Below are positions 1-9,076 of a stretch of DNA of 50,343 bases, piece by piece. The position numbers were made by a program, and so were the translations under genes. The stretch's first letter is position 1, and each line of letters starts with the position of its first letter. This DNA is from CAZFBA01 sp964517135 (lineage in GTDB: Bacteria; Cyanobacteriota; Vampirovibrionia; JBFMGH01). The notes below the pieces were generated by a model. The model was not told the origin of the DNA. It searched no databases and saw nothing but the letters and a program-made list of their open reading frames with translations. Where the stretch lies: contig CAZFBA010000028.1 of the NCBI GenBank assembly GCA_964517135.1, forward strand, positions 1 through 50,343. Direction: 5' to 3'.

Positions 1-47
1 ATTTGGGTTTTGAAAATCGAAAAAATTTTAAGTTGTGTACTGATCTT
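1..47 (-). repeat. Dispersed 47-bp repeat, copy A (left window end)
   Basis: Read on the minus strand, this matches 50297-50343 at 43 of 47 positions, counted by hand, and 19082-19123 more loosely. The shared core reads GATCAGTGCATAACTTAAAA followed by a TTTTTCGA block and TTCAAAACCC. The window begins at the outer edge of the repeat. Confidence 0.85.
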
Positions 48-92
48 ATAGTATACTACCCGGGTGGCCAGAGGGGGGGGCTTGCATCGGCA

Positions 93-1661
93 TTATTTAT
101 TTTGATCGTTTATAGCCTGTTTGATAAGTTTTTCAGGTATATTTAATTCTACAGCCCTTGGCAATACATCATATTCAAGACTATAATCTTTATCCCTTAT
201 GATATGTCGAAGTTTTCTATCTGGCGAACAATCTTCTTTATCGTATGGATAATCAAGAATTATTTTTGCAGGCTTGCGTTTTTCCACTGGCTTGAATTCA
301 TCTGCCATTACAAGTTCTACGGGCACAACTACTTTGAGAGAATGACCGTCATTAACCGGTATAAACTTAACTGCTGGATCTGCTAAAACATTAGCTGCAC
401 CTGTATCTTTTGTGATGTTGCCTGTATATTCATTAAGGTTAAGGTAAAACAGGTGATAGTTGTTTATTTTATCTTTTTGATCAATTTTATTCAGGTGATA
501 GTTAATTTTTTTCTTTAATTCCTGTTCAAAAAATTCTGTATTCTTTGTGACAGAGCGATAAGCATCTTTAATGGTTCTGAGAGTTTCACCAGTCAGAATA
601 ATATTAACGTTATCTTCAGAAGAAGCAATCTTTCTGGCAAGTTTTTCAGCAGTTTTATGCAGGTATCCGCTTAAAATGTTTTCTAAAACCCCATCAGGAT
701 CTTTATAAATAGCATCAGCAATAACCTTAGGGTGATAAGATTTCTTAACATTAGCAACTTCAGTCTTACATACCCCCGGGAATTTTACTTTAAAGCACTC
801 AGTAGCAATAGCTGAAATACTTACTGGCAAATTAACAGTTGCAGCCTGGCCTGATATATCTTTATTTTCAGGCAATTCAAACAGCTCATAGTCTTTATTT
901 TCTTCTGCAATTGAGAAATCTGGCCCAGTAATTTCAATATTATTTCCGCATTTGACATGTGCCATATGTCGGCTGTGATCAGGTGAAAAAATAATAGCAT
1001 TTTGAATTTCTTCAATATCACCGTCTTTAGCTGCTATTCGAGCGATGGCAACGGCCAGCCCGTGGGTTTCGTGAGCAAGTAATATCCTGACAGGTTCACG
1101 GGTATAATCTGAGCCTCTATAATACTCATCAGGCAGGCCTGTCAACAATCTATCTTTTATCATCAGGCTATTTTCAGATATATCAATAAATTGTTGCTTC
1201 TCAGGAGGTAAAATTTCAGATTGAAGAGCCTGTTTTTTACCGTTGGAGATATGGTTTCCTTCAGTGAATATTAAAACGCTGTCAAGTTTTTCACTTTTCA
1301 TGCGGCGTTTTTTGTCGGTATTTGCAGATTTTATCGTACTATTCAGCATACTTGTAATTGCATAGCCAATACGGCTTAATAATTCAACAGGGCTTTTAAA
1401 CCCATCTTTGCTCTTGTCAGCATTTAGCCGGCAAAATCTATCTTGCCCGAGACCGTTTGAGTTATGAAGCATTTCTCCTATTCTGTCATATACGGCCATA
1501 AAGAGGTTTGGCCTGTTTATATGAAGTGAATCATCTTTTATTTGAAGCACAATATCATATCCAAAACTAACTGCATTTCTGCTGTTATTGATATTTCTAG
1601 ACCTGTTTTCGTAAGTTTTAAGATGATTATGCGGGTATAAATAAGCAGAAGTAGCCTTCAT
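93..1661 (-). CDS. Hypothetical protein, 522 aa
   Basis: I do not recognise this protein. The frame stays open up to 1748. The ATG at 1661 is preferred because a purine-rich GAGAGAGAGA run lies just upstream and the extra N-terminal residues of the longer form look non-coding. Near its N-terminus it carries AVSFGYD, similar to the Ser-Phe-x-Gly motif of other proteins in this window. The middle has an ILLAHETHGLAVAIARIAAK stretch. The C-terminal part is charged and has no visible membrane segment or signal peptide. It is divergent from dnaB, so the 1662-2019 gap probably carries both promoters. Nothing in the sequence supports a specific function. Confidence 0.65.
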   Translation of the reverse strand: MKATSAYLYPHNHLKTYENRSRNINNSRNAVSFGYDIVLQIKDDSLHINRPNLFMAVYDRIGEMLHNSNGLGQDRFCRLNADKSKDGFKSPVELLSRIGYAITSMLNSTIKSANTDKKRRMKSEKLDSVLIFTEGNHISNGKKQALQSEILPPEKQQFIDISENSLMIKDRLLTGLPDEYYRGSDYTREPVRILLAHETHGLAVAIARIAAKDGDIEEIQNAIIFSPDHSRHMAHVKCGNNIEITGPDFSIAEENKDYELFELPENKDISGQAATVNLPVSISAIATECFKVKFPGVCKTEVANVKKSYHPKVIADAIYKDPDGVLENILSGYLHKTAEKLARKIASSEDNVNIILTGETLRTIKDAYRSVTKNTEFFEQELKKKINYHLNKIDQKDKINNYHLFYLNLNEYTGNITKDTGAANVLADPAVKFIPVNDGHSLKVVVPVELVMADEFKPVEKRKPAKIILDYPYDKEDCSPDRKLRHIIRDKDYSLEYDVLPRAVELNIPEKLIKQAINDQNK

Positions 1662-2019
1662 TATTCTCTCTCTCTCTGATTGTGGGTGATAATTGCGTAT
1701 ATATATTGTAAATATTGAGTATGTCTTTCTGGAAAGTGCTTTAAACATTCTAGTTTAACCATTTTAAAAAGCAAGGAAATTTGAGTATATATAAACTTAT
1801 TTTAATAATAAAAAGACAATTGGGGTCTCTGTATAACTTATAACTTATGACTTTTATTATAAACTTTCAAAACACTTAATTTTGATTGAATAGAATTGAT
1901 AAAATTAATTTTCTCTTGCTTTTTGATCTGCCCCCTGAAGGAAAATAGTTTATGATTCTGTTTGGTTTATTTTATAATGAATCAGTAAGGTTAAAAATGT
2001 ATAAAAAGGTTAAAATCAA
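1662..2019. other. Divergent intergenic region upstream of dnaB
   Basis: This 358-bp AT-rich gap separates the minus-strand hypothetical gene from dnaB. Apart from the candidate promoter at 1949-1978 I see no gene and no strong hairpin. Confidence 0.5.
1949..1978 (+). promoter_or_regulatory. Candidate promoter for dnaB
   Basis: A perfect TATAAT (1973-1978) lies 18 bp after a weak TTTATG -35 (1949-1954), about 40 bp upstream of the dnaB start. Confidence 0.35.
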
Positions 2020-3390
2020 ATGACAGAAGGTATGTCAATAGATCTGGGCCCTGATAAACTTCCACCGCAAAGCATTGAATCTGAGCAGGCGGTTCTAGGT
2101 GCACTTTTAGTTAATCCGGATTCCCTGACAACAGTACTTGAGATTGTAAGACCCGAACAGTTTTATAAACAGGCCCATAAATATATTTATCAGGCAGTTA
2201 TAGACCTTTTTAATAATAATGAACCCATAGACGTTGTTACTGTTTCAGAATATTTGAGGGATATAGATCGTATAGAGACAGTAGGCGGGCGGGTATATAT
2301 AAATGATCTGGCATTATCAGTTATTACTACTGCAAATGTTGAGTATCATGCACGTAAAGTATCTGAAAAATCTATTTTAAGAGAATTAATAAGAGCCGGT
2401 ACTCAGATAGTAACAGAAGCTTACGAGCAAACAGATGTTGACAGGGCTATAGATTTAGCCGAAAGCATTGTTTTTGAACTCGGTCAGAGAAGAGATGCTA
2501 GAGAGCTAACACCAATAAGAGATATAGTTTCAGATAGCTTTCACCGTATAGAGCAGCGTTATGAGAATAAAGACGAACTACTGGGTATGTCGAGTGGTTT
2601 TTATGACCTGGATAGCATGACAGCCGGTTTTCAGCGTTCAGACCTGATAATACTTGCAGCCCGGCCAAGTATGGGTAAAACAGCTTTTTGTTTGAATATT
2701 GCCGGTGAAGTTGCAGTTAGAAAAGATACTCCGGTTGCTATTTTCTCTCTGGAAATGTCAAAAGAACAGCTGGTGCAGCGATTGTTATGTTCAGAAGCTG
2801 AAATAGATGCTCAGCGAATAAGAACAGGCAACATGCAAATGGATGACTGGACAAAACTATCAACTGCAATGGCACGCCTGGCCCCATCTCCGCTTTATAT
2901 AGATGATTCACCCGGTATATCTGTTATGGAAGTCAGATCGAAAGCCAGAAAGCTCAAATATGAACGACCGGATCTCGGTTTAATAATAATAGATTATCTC
3001 CAGCTGATGGAAGGTGAACCTTCAGCAAAGATAGACCGGGTACAGGTAATCTCAAATATATCCAGAGGCTTGAAAAGTCTTGCAAGAGAAATAGATGTAC
3101 CGGTTATTGCTTTATCACAGCTTTCTCGTGCAGTTGAACAGCGCCAGAGCAAACGCCCGATGTTATCAGACCTGAGAGAGAGCGGCAGCATAGAGCAGGA
3201 TGCTGATATAGTTATGTTTATTTACAGAGATGAATATTATCACCCGGAACTGGTTGAAAAACGTGGAGAAGCAGAAGTCATTATTGCAAAGCAAAGAAAC
3301 GGCCCGGTTGGAACGGTTAATTTACTCTTTTATCCACATATAACCAAGTTTAAAAACCCGCAAAAGCCAATACCAACCTGGTCGGTTTAA
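2020..3390 (+). CDS. dnaB: Replicative DNA helicase DnaB
   Basis: This is the hexameric 5'-3' helicase that unwinds DNA at the replication fork. It is 456 aa, normal for the family. The N-terminal primase-interacting helical domain covers about residues 15-115 (PPQSIESEQAVLGALL is the typical opening). A linker follows, then a RecA-like ATPase domain. Walker A is ARPSMGKT (214-221). Walker B is LIIIDYLQLM (321-330). The LSQLSRAVE and KQRNGPVG motifs near the C-terminus are also typical. No intein is present at the Walker A or other common insertion sites. The ATG has AAGG about 11 bp upstream. It is monocistronic as far as can be seen; the usual rplI partner is not adjacent. Confidence 0.98.
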   Translation: MTEGMSIDLGPDKLPPQSIESEQAVLGALLVNPDSLTTVLEIVRPEQFYKQAHKYIYQAVIDLFNNNEPIDVVTVSEYLRDIDRIETVGGRVYINDLALSVITTANVEYHARKVSEKSILRELIRAGTQIVTEAYEQTDVDRAIDLAESIVFELGQRRDARELTPIRDIVSDSFHRIEQRYENKDELLGMSSGFYDLDSMTAGFQRSDLIILAARPSMGKTAFCLNIAGEVAVRKDTPVAIFSLEMSKEQLVQRLLCSEAEIDAQRIRTGNMQMDDWTKLSTAMARLAPSPLYIDDSPGISVMEVRSKARKLKYERPDLGLIIIDYLQLMEGEPSAKIDRVQVISNISRGLKSLAREIDVPVIALSQLSRAVEQRQSKRPMLSDLRESGSIEQDADIVMFIYRDEYYHPELVEKRGEAEVIIAKQRNGPVGTVNLLFYPHITKFKNPQKPIPTWSV

Positions 3391-3440
3391 AAATTGGCAG
3401 GCTTTTGTTTGAATAGACTTTAAAAAATACATTTAGATAC

Positions 3441-3468
3441 TTTAAATTTTTTTTTGAATATGTATAAT
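3441..3468 (+). promoter_or_regulatory. Candidate promoter for the small exported protein gene
   Basis: TTTAAA (3441-3446), a 16-bp spacer, then TATAAT (3463-3468), about 40 bp upstream of the ATG at 3509. Confidence 0.4.
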
Positions 3469-3508
3469 AAACATCCTCGTTTAGCACTCACTATATAAAG
3501 GAAATTGT

Positions 3509-3904
3509 ATGAAAAACATTGTTACTCTTATGATTCTTGGAGCATTTTTATTGGTACCTGCTCAGGTTAAAGCTGATAACACTGTAAACACTGGCAATAA
3601 TTCAACTATACAGCTGGCTACAGAGATGAAGAAATCATCATACGGAAAAAAAGACAAATATCACAAAATGAAAATGTATAAGTGCCCGGAAATGATGGAA
3701 TTACACAAAAAAATGAATGCACTTTATACTAAAAAACTTGAACTGAAAGATAAAATGCTTGATTTAAAAATTCAAAAATATGAATTGAAAAAAGAAATGA
3801 ATCAGGTTAAAAGAGAAAAAATGCAGCTTAAACAAAAAATGATGGAAAAATGGCAAGAAAAACAAGATGTAAAAGATTCTACAGAACAAAAAGCTGCTTT
3901 ATAA
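3509..3904 (+). CDS. Small Lys/Met-rich exported coiled-coil protein
   Basis: This 131-aa protein has a clear signal peptide (residues 1-22, MKNIVTL...PAQVKA, likely cleaved after AQVKA). The mature part is very rich in Lys, Met and Glu and should form one long coiled coil from about residue 60 to 120. A single Cys follows the KMKMYK segment. I do not see an LTxxQ motif, so calling it a Spy/CpxP chaperone would be overreach. The general shape (small, periplasmic, helical, Met-rich) is compatible with a chaperone or metal-binding role. AAGGA sits 7-8 bp before the ATG. It is monocistronic, with its own candidate promoter. Confidence 0.75.
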   Translation: MKNIVTLMILGAFLLVPAQVKADNTVNTGNNSTIQLATEMKKSSYGKKDKYHKMKMYKCPEMMELHKKMNALYTKKLELKDKMLDLKIQKYELKKEMNQVKREKMQLKQKMMEKWQEKQDVKDSTEQKAAL

Positions 3905-4279
3905 ACGGTATCAAAACTTTGTAAGATTTTAAAGACTAATTCATAATTATTAAGATATGGGGTGAATGAGCTTGCATAGCGAGTTTTATCACTTTCAGTA
4001 TCTGATCTTAGTTTATAATATTTTGCTTTAGAAACCTGTCTTTTGAGAGGGTTTTCTGGTGAGCCTTTTTAAATAAATAACACCCAAAAATGCCCGGCAA
4101 CACTTCATTTAAGCTGTATGCGTTTGCGTGCAAAACAGTATTATACTTTAATATTTTAACATTAAACTTTCAGTCAATAATCAGTGAGCCCCATATTTTT
4201 TCTTAAAACTCTATGAACATTTATTTCAGAATAATTTTTAAAACGTTTTTTAATTCAAAATTCAGGGAATAAAATAAAT
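3905..4279. other. Non-coding stretch before the structured RNA element
   Basis: This stretch is AT-rich and holds no ORF. Short hairpin-like segments occur (for example GTTTGCGTGCAAAAC near 4126-4140), but I see nothing I can assign. Confidence 0.4.
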
Positions 4280-4352
4280 GCCGGCACATCAGGGAGAATT
4301 CACCCGAGGGTTTTTGAGATAACTAAGGTCTCCAGTGATGTGCCGGTTTTTT
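4280..4352 (+). ncRNA. Structured RNA or leader element ending in an intrinsic terminator
   Basis: An 11-bp perfect stem, CCGGCACATCA (4281-4291) with TGATGTGCCGG (4336-4346), encloses a second stem GGAGA (4293-4297) with TCTCC (4329-4333). Inside that is a small ACCC/GGGT hairpin and a 17-nt A/G-rich single-stranded stretch. The outer stem is followed directly by TTTTTT (4347-4352). The nested stems with a conserved-looking internal loop are more than a simple terminator needs. The element could be a small RNA 3' domain or a terminating riboswitch. I do not recognise the class. It lies about 120 nt upstream of the DUF4129 gene. Confidence 0.55.
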
Positions 4353-4369
4353 GTTGCACAAATTTTCAT

Positions 4370-4397
4370 TTTATGAATTAACCCTTTCAAGTATAAT
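4370..4397 (+). promoter_or_regulatory. Candidate promoter for the DUF4129-MoxR operon
   Basis: TTTATG (4370-4375), 16 bp, then TATAAT (4392-4397). The first gene starts at 4470. The -35 is weak. Confidence 0.35.
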
Positions 4398-4469
4398 TAG
4401 TTGCAATACCAAAAAATCGTTTTAATTCTTTAAATAGCATATAAATTCACACACTCAGGAGCAAAAACC

Positions 4470-5126
4470 GTGCCTGGCAACCCGGCTGACATTTCAGACG
4501 CACTGCAAAAAGTAAGAAATTCTGGAGAATTTGTTTATAGCAATCAGGATGATTCATCCAATTTGCTTGCAAAACTCTGGGATAAAATAATGGATTTTAT
4601 TTATAATATAAGGGAATCGCTGGCTGAATGGCTTAAAAACCTTTTCCCGGAGGTAGAAGTAACCTCACCAGGCTTTGCTGCTGACATTGTTAATATGATC
4701 ACATGGATCATTATTGTGATATTTATACTGATACTGCTGTTTGTGCTGTATAAGTTACTGATGCATTATCGCAAAAAAGAAACAGAAGAAGTTAAGACTC
4801 TTTTGAAAATCAAAGAGGGAGCTATTGACTCAGAATCATGGCTGGATCTTGCCAGAAATTACGCACAAAATGCTCAATACAGAAACGCATGCCGTGCTGT
4901 ATATATGTCTCTTATACTATACCTTGATGAAAAAAGCATTATTAAATACGATAAAGCAAAAACAAATCTTGAATATCTTCAAACAGTAAGAGGCAAAGAA
5001 GATATCTATAATCCTCTCAAGCTTATTGTTACAGTTTTTGAAGAACTCTGGTATGGTAAACACAATGGCTCTGTTCAAGATTATGACCAGTGCCTTATGA
5101 ATTATAAGAAAGTTGTTAATGGATAA
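4470..5126 (+). CDS. DUF4129 domain membrane protein
   Basis: This 218-aa protein starts at GTG with AGGAG 8 bp upstream. The N-terminal 70 residues form amphipathic helices. A single membrane segment covers about 75-97 (MITWIIIVIFILILLFVLYKL). The C-terminal cytoplasmic domain carries the DUF4129 signatures: Arg/Ala-rich helix followed by AVYMSLILYLDEKSIIKYD, then KTNLEYL, and FEELWYG near the end. The family is typically found next to MoxR ATPases, DUF58 and DUF4350 proteins in membrane-associated systems of uncertain role (proposed in protein maturation or glycan-linked processes). Its stop overlaps the next gene, so it is the first gene of the operon. Confidence 0.85.
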   Translation: MPGNPADISDALQKVRNSGEFVYSNQDDSSNLLAKLWDKIMDFIYNIRESLAEWLKNLFPEVEVTSPGFAADIVNMITWIIIVIFILILLFVLYKLLMHYRKKETEEVKTLLKIKEGAIDSESWLDLARNYAQNAQYRNACRAVYMSLILYLDEKSIIKYDKAKTNLEYLQTVRGKEDIYNPLKLIVTVFEELWYGKHNGSVQDYDQCLMNYKKVVNG

Positions 5127-6363
5127 AGAAAAAACAACGTTTTTTATAACACTGATCGTTGCTCTAATTATTCTGGTAGTTGCAACAGCCCTCAGCGTAA
5201 AGTTTTCAGAAGATAAAGGCGAGATTGAATACCGGCTGAATCGCTCTATATTTAATAAAAGACCCAGCGGATATGCAGCATGGCACAAAACCATTACGGA
5301 AGCAGAGGTTAATATTAAAGTATGGCAGAATAATTACGCCAGTTTGCTAATTAAGGATCAAAAAGATGCAACTATGATACTTGTTTCGCCAGAATTTATT
5401 GCAGGAGGCCGTGCTGTATTTACTTCTAATGATATTGACAAGCTCCTAAATTGGGTGAGAGTAGGCAATACGCTCATATTTGTGGATGACTTCAGAAAAG
5501 CATCTTCAAGAAATTTTCTTGAAAAACTAAACCTCGAAACCACCCAAACTACCAAAACTACCGATAAACATGACCTTCTTGACAGAGAATCAACTGTATA
5601 CGGAGAAAAAAAATATAACTTCAACCTGAATTATTTCAACATAACGGATACGCTAAAGTTTAAATCAAAAACTATATCCACCAGCTGTAAAACACGTCTT
5701 AAAGAGAAATTTTTAACTCCATTAATTGAAGATGACCTTGGCATTGCTCTTGCTAAAAGAAACTACGGAGATGGAACCATTTATATTTCTACTATGCCAG
5801 ACTTAGCAGCTAATGACATGCTTTTTGAAAAAGAAGATAACTATCAATTCTTTACTAACCTGGCACTAATAGAAGGAAATGAAGTATACATAAATGAATA
5901 TGTCCATGGAATGATCAAAACAGATAGAGTTATTGATTATTATAAAGACACATTAATGTCACCTCTTTCAAAACAGATCATGATCCTTCTTTTATTACTC
6001 CTCTGGAGTGCATCAAGGCGTTTTGGAAGGGTTAGGCCATATCATGATCCAGATCGTAAATCTTCTCTTGAATACGTAGAAGCTATGTCTAATTTATATA
6101 AGCAGGCAGGCCTTACAGGTACAGCTTTAATACCTGTATATAATCAATTTAAACTTGCACTATGTCGTGAATTGAGAATAGACACAAATCTTTCTGATAA
6201 AGACCTCTTCATGGCCATCAGGCAAAACTATTCAGAACCACAGGCCTCTGAACTCATTGATCTCATTGCCACTCTCAATGTAACAATCAAGAATGATTAC
6301 ATTTCACGAGAGGATATGGTAGACTTTTGTATGAAATTGAATGTATATCGTTTAAAGGGTTAA
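5119..6363 (+). CDS. DUF4350 domain membrane protein
   Basis: This 414-aa protein is in the same operon as the DUF4129 protein. The frame opens at TTG 5113, but ATG 5119 fits better and overlaps the upstream stop by 8 bp. There is an N-terminal membrane helix (about 7-27). A globular extracytoplasmic domain follows, with SIFNKRPSGYAAWHKTI and a GldG-like DDFRKASSRNF region. A second membrane helix (about 285-303, MILLLLLLWSA) then leads into RRFGRVRPYHDPDRKSSLEYVEAM, a cytoplasmic tail typical of DUF4350. Its place between DUF4129 and MoxR is the standard family arrangement. Confidence 0.8.
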   Translation: MDKEKTTFFITLIVALIILVVATALSVKFSEDKGEIEYRLNRSIFNKRPSGYAAWHKTITEAEVNIKVWQNNYASLLIKDQKDATMILVSPEFIAGGRAVFTSNDIDKLLNWVRVGNTLIFVDDFRKASSRNFLEKLNLETTQTTKTTDKHDLLDRESTVYGEKKYNFNLNYFNITDTLKFKSKTISTSCKTRLKEKFLTPLIEDDLGIALAKRNYGDGTIYISTMPDLAANDMLFEKEDNYQFFTNLALIEGNEVYINEYVHGMIKTDRVIDYYKDTLMSPLSKQIMILLLLLLWSASRRFGRVRPYHDPDRKSSLEYVEAMSNLYKQAGLTGTALIPVYNQFKLALCRELRIDTNLSDKDLFMAIRQNYSEPQASELIDLIATLNVTIKNDYISREDMVDFCMKLNVYRLKG

Positions 6364-6366
6364 AAA

Positions 6367-7320
6367 ATGCCTCAAGAAGTAGAAAGTTTGTTTACAAAAA
6401 TCAGGGATAACCTTGAATCAATTATTATAGGCCAGCCTATGGCGGTAGACCTTATATTAATAGGCATTTTGGCAGAAGGGCATATTTTGCTTGAGGGAGT
6501 GCCGGGCACAGCCAAAACTTTAATGGTAAAGGTGCTTTCACAGCTTATAAGTTCGTCTTTCAATAGAATTCAGCTTACACCTGATATGCTTCCCTCAGAC
6601 ATTCTTGGTAATAGCGTTTATGACCTTAATTCAAGGCAGTTCTACATCAAAGAAGGGCCTATCTTTGCTGATCTTCTTCTTGCAGATGAAATTAACCGTA
6701 CACCACCCAAAACACAGTCTGCGCTTCTTGAAGCCATGGAAGAAAAGCAGGTAACCATAGATGGCCACTTAAAATATATGAGTGATATTTTTACACTCTT
6801 TGCCACACAGAACCCTATCGAGTTTGAAGGCACTTATCCACTGCCTGAAGCACAACTTGACAGGTTTATGTTTAAAATTGTTATTGAATATCCGGGTAAA
6901 GAGGCAGAAAAGAATATACTTTTGAACTATCAAAAGGGGTTTGACCCTAAATCTCTTAAAAACAAGCCTCTTGATTCTGTTTGCACTAAAGAAGAAATTG
7001 TTGCTGCACGAAAAAAATTACTTGATATTACTGTTGAAGACTCAATTATAGACTATATTATTGAGCTTATTAGCCGTACACGTAATTTATCAGATCTAGC
7101 ACTTGGGGCAAGCCCAAGGGCGGCCGTTTTATGGCTGGCTGCAAGCAAAGCCTGCGCAGCAATAAACGGACAGAAGTATGTTACGCCTGATCATGTCAAG
7201 TATGTTGCCAGACCGCTATTAAGGCATAGACTTCTCCTCACTCCTGAAGCTGAGTTAGAAGGTGTAACAACTGATCAAATTATTAATACACTACTTAATC
7301 AGGTTCCGGTGCCTCGCTAG
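6367..7320 (+). CDS. MoxR-family AAA+ ATPase
   Basis: This 317-aa AAA+ ATPase has Walker A GVPGTAKT (44-51). Walker B lies in LLLADEINRTPPKTQSALLE, followed by the sensor region ATQNPIEFEGTYPLPEAQLD and the C-terminal lid with GASPRA. These are the hallmarks of the MoxR/RavA clade, which are chaperone-like ATPases that help mature or activate partner proteins. It begins 3 bp after the DUF4350 stop. The DUF58 (von Willebrand-like) partner usually encoded beside MoxR is absent here; the following gene is an unrelated TPR protein. Confidence 0.93.
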   Translation: MPQEVESLFTKIRDNLESIIIGQPMAVDLILIGILAEGHILLEGVPGTAKTLMVKVLSQLISSSFNRIQLTPDMLPSDILGNSVYDLNSRQFYIKEGPIFADLLLADEINRTPPKTQSALLEAMEEKQVTIDGHLKYMSDIFTLFATQNPIEFEGTYPLPEAQLDRFMFKIVIEYPGKEAEKNILLNYQKGFDPKSLKNKPLDSVCTKEEIVAARKKLLDITVEDSIIDYIIELISRTRNLSDLALGASPRAAVLWLAASKACAAINGQKYVTPDHVKYVARPLLRHRLLLTPEAELEGVTTDQIINTLLNQVPVPR

Positions 7321-7347
7321 CCACTGATAAAGCTTCAAGGAGTATCT

Positions 7348-8193
7348 ATGTATAAAAAAATACTTTTTATATCTCTGTTTTTGTGTCTTATTTACTCTTT
7401 TTCGTTATCTGTTCTGGCAGATAACCAGCAGGATGCGCTGAGGTATAAAGAAGCAGGAATAAAATTTAGCAAGCAGGGTAATTATGATCTTGCTATTCAA
7501 AATTTTAAGAAGGCTATATCTCTGGAGCCATCTTTTTTTGCAGCTTATTATGATCTTGGCCTTGCCTATACTTCTAAGAACCAGTATGATTTGGCAATAG
7601 AAAGTTATCAGAAGGCTTTAAAGTTGAATCCTGCCAGCAAAGAAACACTTAACAACATTGGTGAAGCTTATTGTGAAAAAGGTAATTATGATAAAGCTAT
7701 AGAATACTTCAAAAAGGCCCTTGCTATTAATCCGGATTATCCTGAAGCCTGCAATAATCTGGGTATTGCTTATTCTAATTCAGGCAATTTAGCCCTTGCA
7801 ATAGAGAATTTTAAAAATGCTATTGACCTAAACCCCGGATATCCAGAGGCATACAATAACCTGGCAGCTCTATACACAGAAAAAGGGGATACAGACCTGG
7901 CTATTAGGTATTATACACATTCTCTTTCCTGCAAGAAAAGCTCTGATACTTACTATAACCTGGGCCTGGCCTATTATAATAAAGGGGCCTATTATCTGGC
8001 AATAGAGAATTTTAACATGGCAATTTCAATGAACCCTGATCAGCCTGATTATTACTACTATAGAGGCAAAACTTATGTCACTAAAGGTGATTATATGCTT
8101 GCCATAAGCAGCCTTGATAAGGCTCTTACTCTTGATCCGGGGCATAAAGAAGCCAGGGAAGAGCTTCAAAAGCTTAAAAACGAGGGCTTATAA
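7348..8193 (+). CDS. Exported TPR-repeat protein
   Basis: This 281-aa protein has a signal peptide (residues 1-25, MYKKILFISLFLCLIYSF...VLA). About seven consecutive 34-residue tetratricopeptide repeats follow, each with the NPxxPEAYNNLGxAY-type pattern, filling the rest of the protein. TPR arrays are protein-interaction scaffolds. AAGGAG is well placed before the ATG. It lies 27 bp after moxR and is probably in the same transcript, which would make it a periplasmic partner of that system, though this is inference. Confidence 0.88.
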   Translation: MYKKILFISLFLCLIYSFSLSVLADNQQDALRYKEAGIKFSKQGNYDLAIQNFKKAISLEPSFFAAYYDLGLAYTSKNQYDLAIESYQKALKLNPASKETLNNIGEAYCEKGNYDKAIEYFKKALAINPDYPEACNNLGIAYSNSGNLALAIENFKNAIDLNPGYPEAYNNLAALYTEKGDTDLAIRYYTHSLSCKKSSDTYYNLGLAYYNKGAYYLAIENFNMAISMNPDQPDYYYYRGKTYVTKGDYMLAISSLDKALTLDPGHKEAREELQKLKNEGL

Positions 8194-8652
8194 CAGATCC
8201 CTGTCGGGTAATAATTTAGCAAATTAATCATATAGATCTGTGCATAACCTGAAAAAAATTAAATCTATAGATTTACTTACTGGTGTCAGGTAAAAGATTT
8301 TATTTAGATTTATAAAACCTGTCATAATATCTGTTTTGGATTAGAAAATTTTATAGGAATTTAAATTAAAGAAACTGGCAAAAATTTTTAAAATAGGGTT
8401 CAGCAAAGAGATTTGTTTAATTCTTTATGTCGTTTAGTATTAAAAAAATTAAGGCCGAAATCACACTTTTTTACTACTGAAAAATAAGACTTTCTTCTGA
8501 TATGCTTTTCAGTTGCAGGTCTGATAAAAAAAAACTCCTGAAAGACTAAAATAAAGTTATTAAGAAGATTTTTGTAAAATTCTAAATACTATCATTAAAG
8601 TTTTGCAGCAATCCCTTAAAGTTTAAGCGTTAATTTTATAAGGAGTTTTAGA
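8194..8652. other. Non-coding region with a 16-bp palindrome
   Basis: No gene is visible. A perfect 16-bp AT-rich palindrome, TAAATCTATAGATTTA, lies at 8260-8275 and could be an operator. Just upstream (8235-8252), GATCTGTGCATAAC resembles the start of the dispersed 47-bp repeat, but the rest does not match. Confidence 0.4.
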
Positions 8653-9003
8653 ATGGTTATTGCCCAGGTACTTGATAATATAGATAAACTCAATGAACAG
8701 ACTTCCAGCAGTTTTTACTCTAACAAAGAATTCAACTTTCATAATACAGATAAAATCAACATTAAAGCACTACAGGGTTTTGTTTACCCTGAAAAAAACC
8801 TTAATATTAAAGAGATTTCAGAAATTCAAAAGGCCATAAAGGTCAAATTATTCAAAATGAAATATGAACTAAATGAATACCTCAACGAAATATTTGAACC
8901 AGAAGATCAAAAAGATAAACCGTTTGACTTCGGTGAATTATACTACATTTGCAGAGACAACAAACCCACAGAAATTAAAATAAACAAAAAAAAACGGCTT
9001 TAA
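8653..9003 (+). CDS. Small hypothetical protein, 116 aa
   Basis: I do not recognise this protein. It has a strong ribosome-binding site (ATAAGGAG, 8 bp before the ATG), which supports it being real. It has no signal peptide or membrane segment. It is rich in Lys, Glu, Asn and Ile, and the middle (about 58-85) is predicted helical and amphipathic. The last codons run into a hairpin that serves as a terminator for the convergent gene at 9077-9406. It is flanked by long non-coding stretches, so context gives no clue. Confidence 0.65.
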   Translation: MVIAQVLDNIDKLNEQTSSSFYSNKEFNFHNTDKINIKALQGFVYPEKNLNIKEISEIQKAIKVKLFKMKYELNEYLNEIFEPEDQKDKPFDFGELYYICRDNKPTEIKINKKKRL

Positions 9004-9012
9004 TGCCGTTAA
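8986..9012 (-). terminator. Intrinsic terminator of the gene at 9077-9406
   Basis: On the minus strand, AACGGC (9010-9005), loop ATTAAA, GCCGTT (8998-8993), then a run of nine T through 8986. It overlaps the end of the convergent plus-strand ORF. Confidence 0.75.
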
Positions 9013-9076
9013 ATGAGTCACACAAGAGATTTGCAAGGTTTTATTAATTTTTTGAAACTGGAGAAAGTTAGTAAAA

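Noticed and set aside
4917..5294. 125-aa minus-strand ORF across the DUF4129/DUF4350 junction
   Set aside because: It overlaps two real genes and has a composition typical of an antisense frame.
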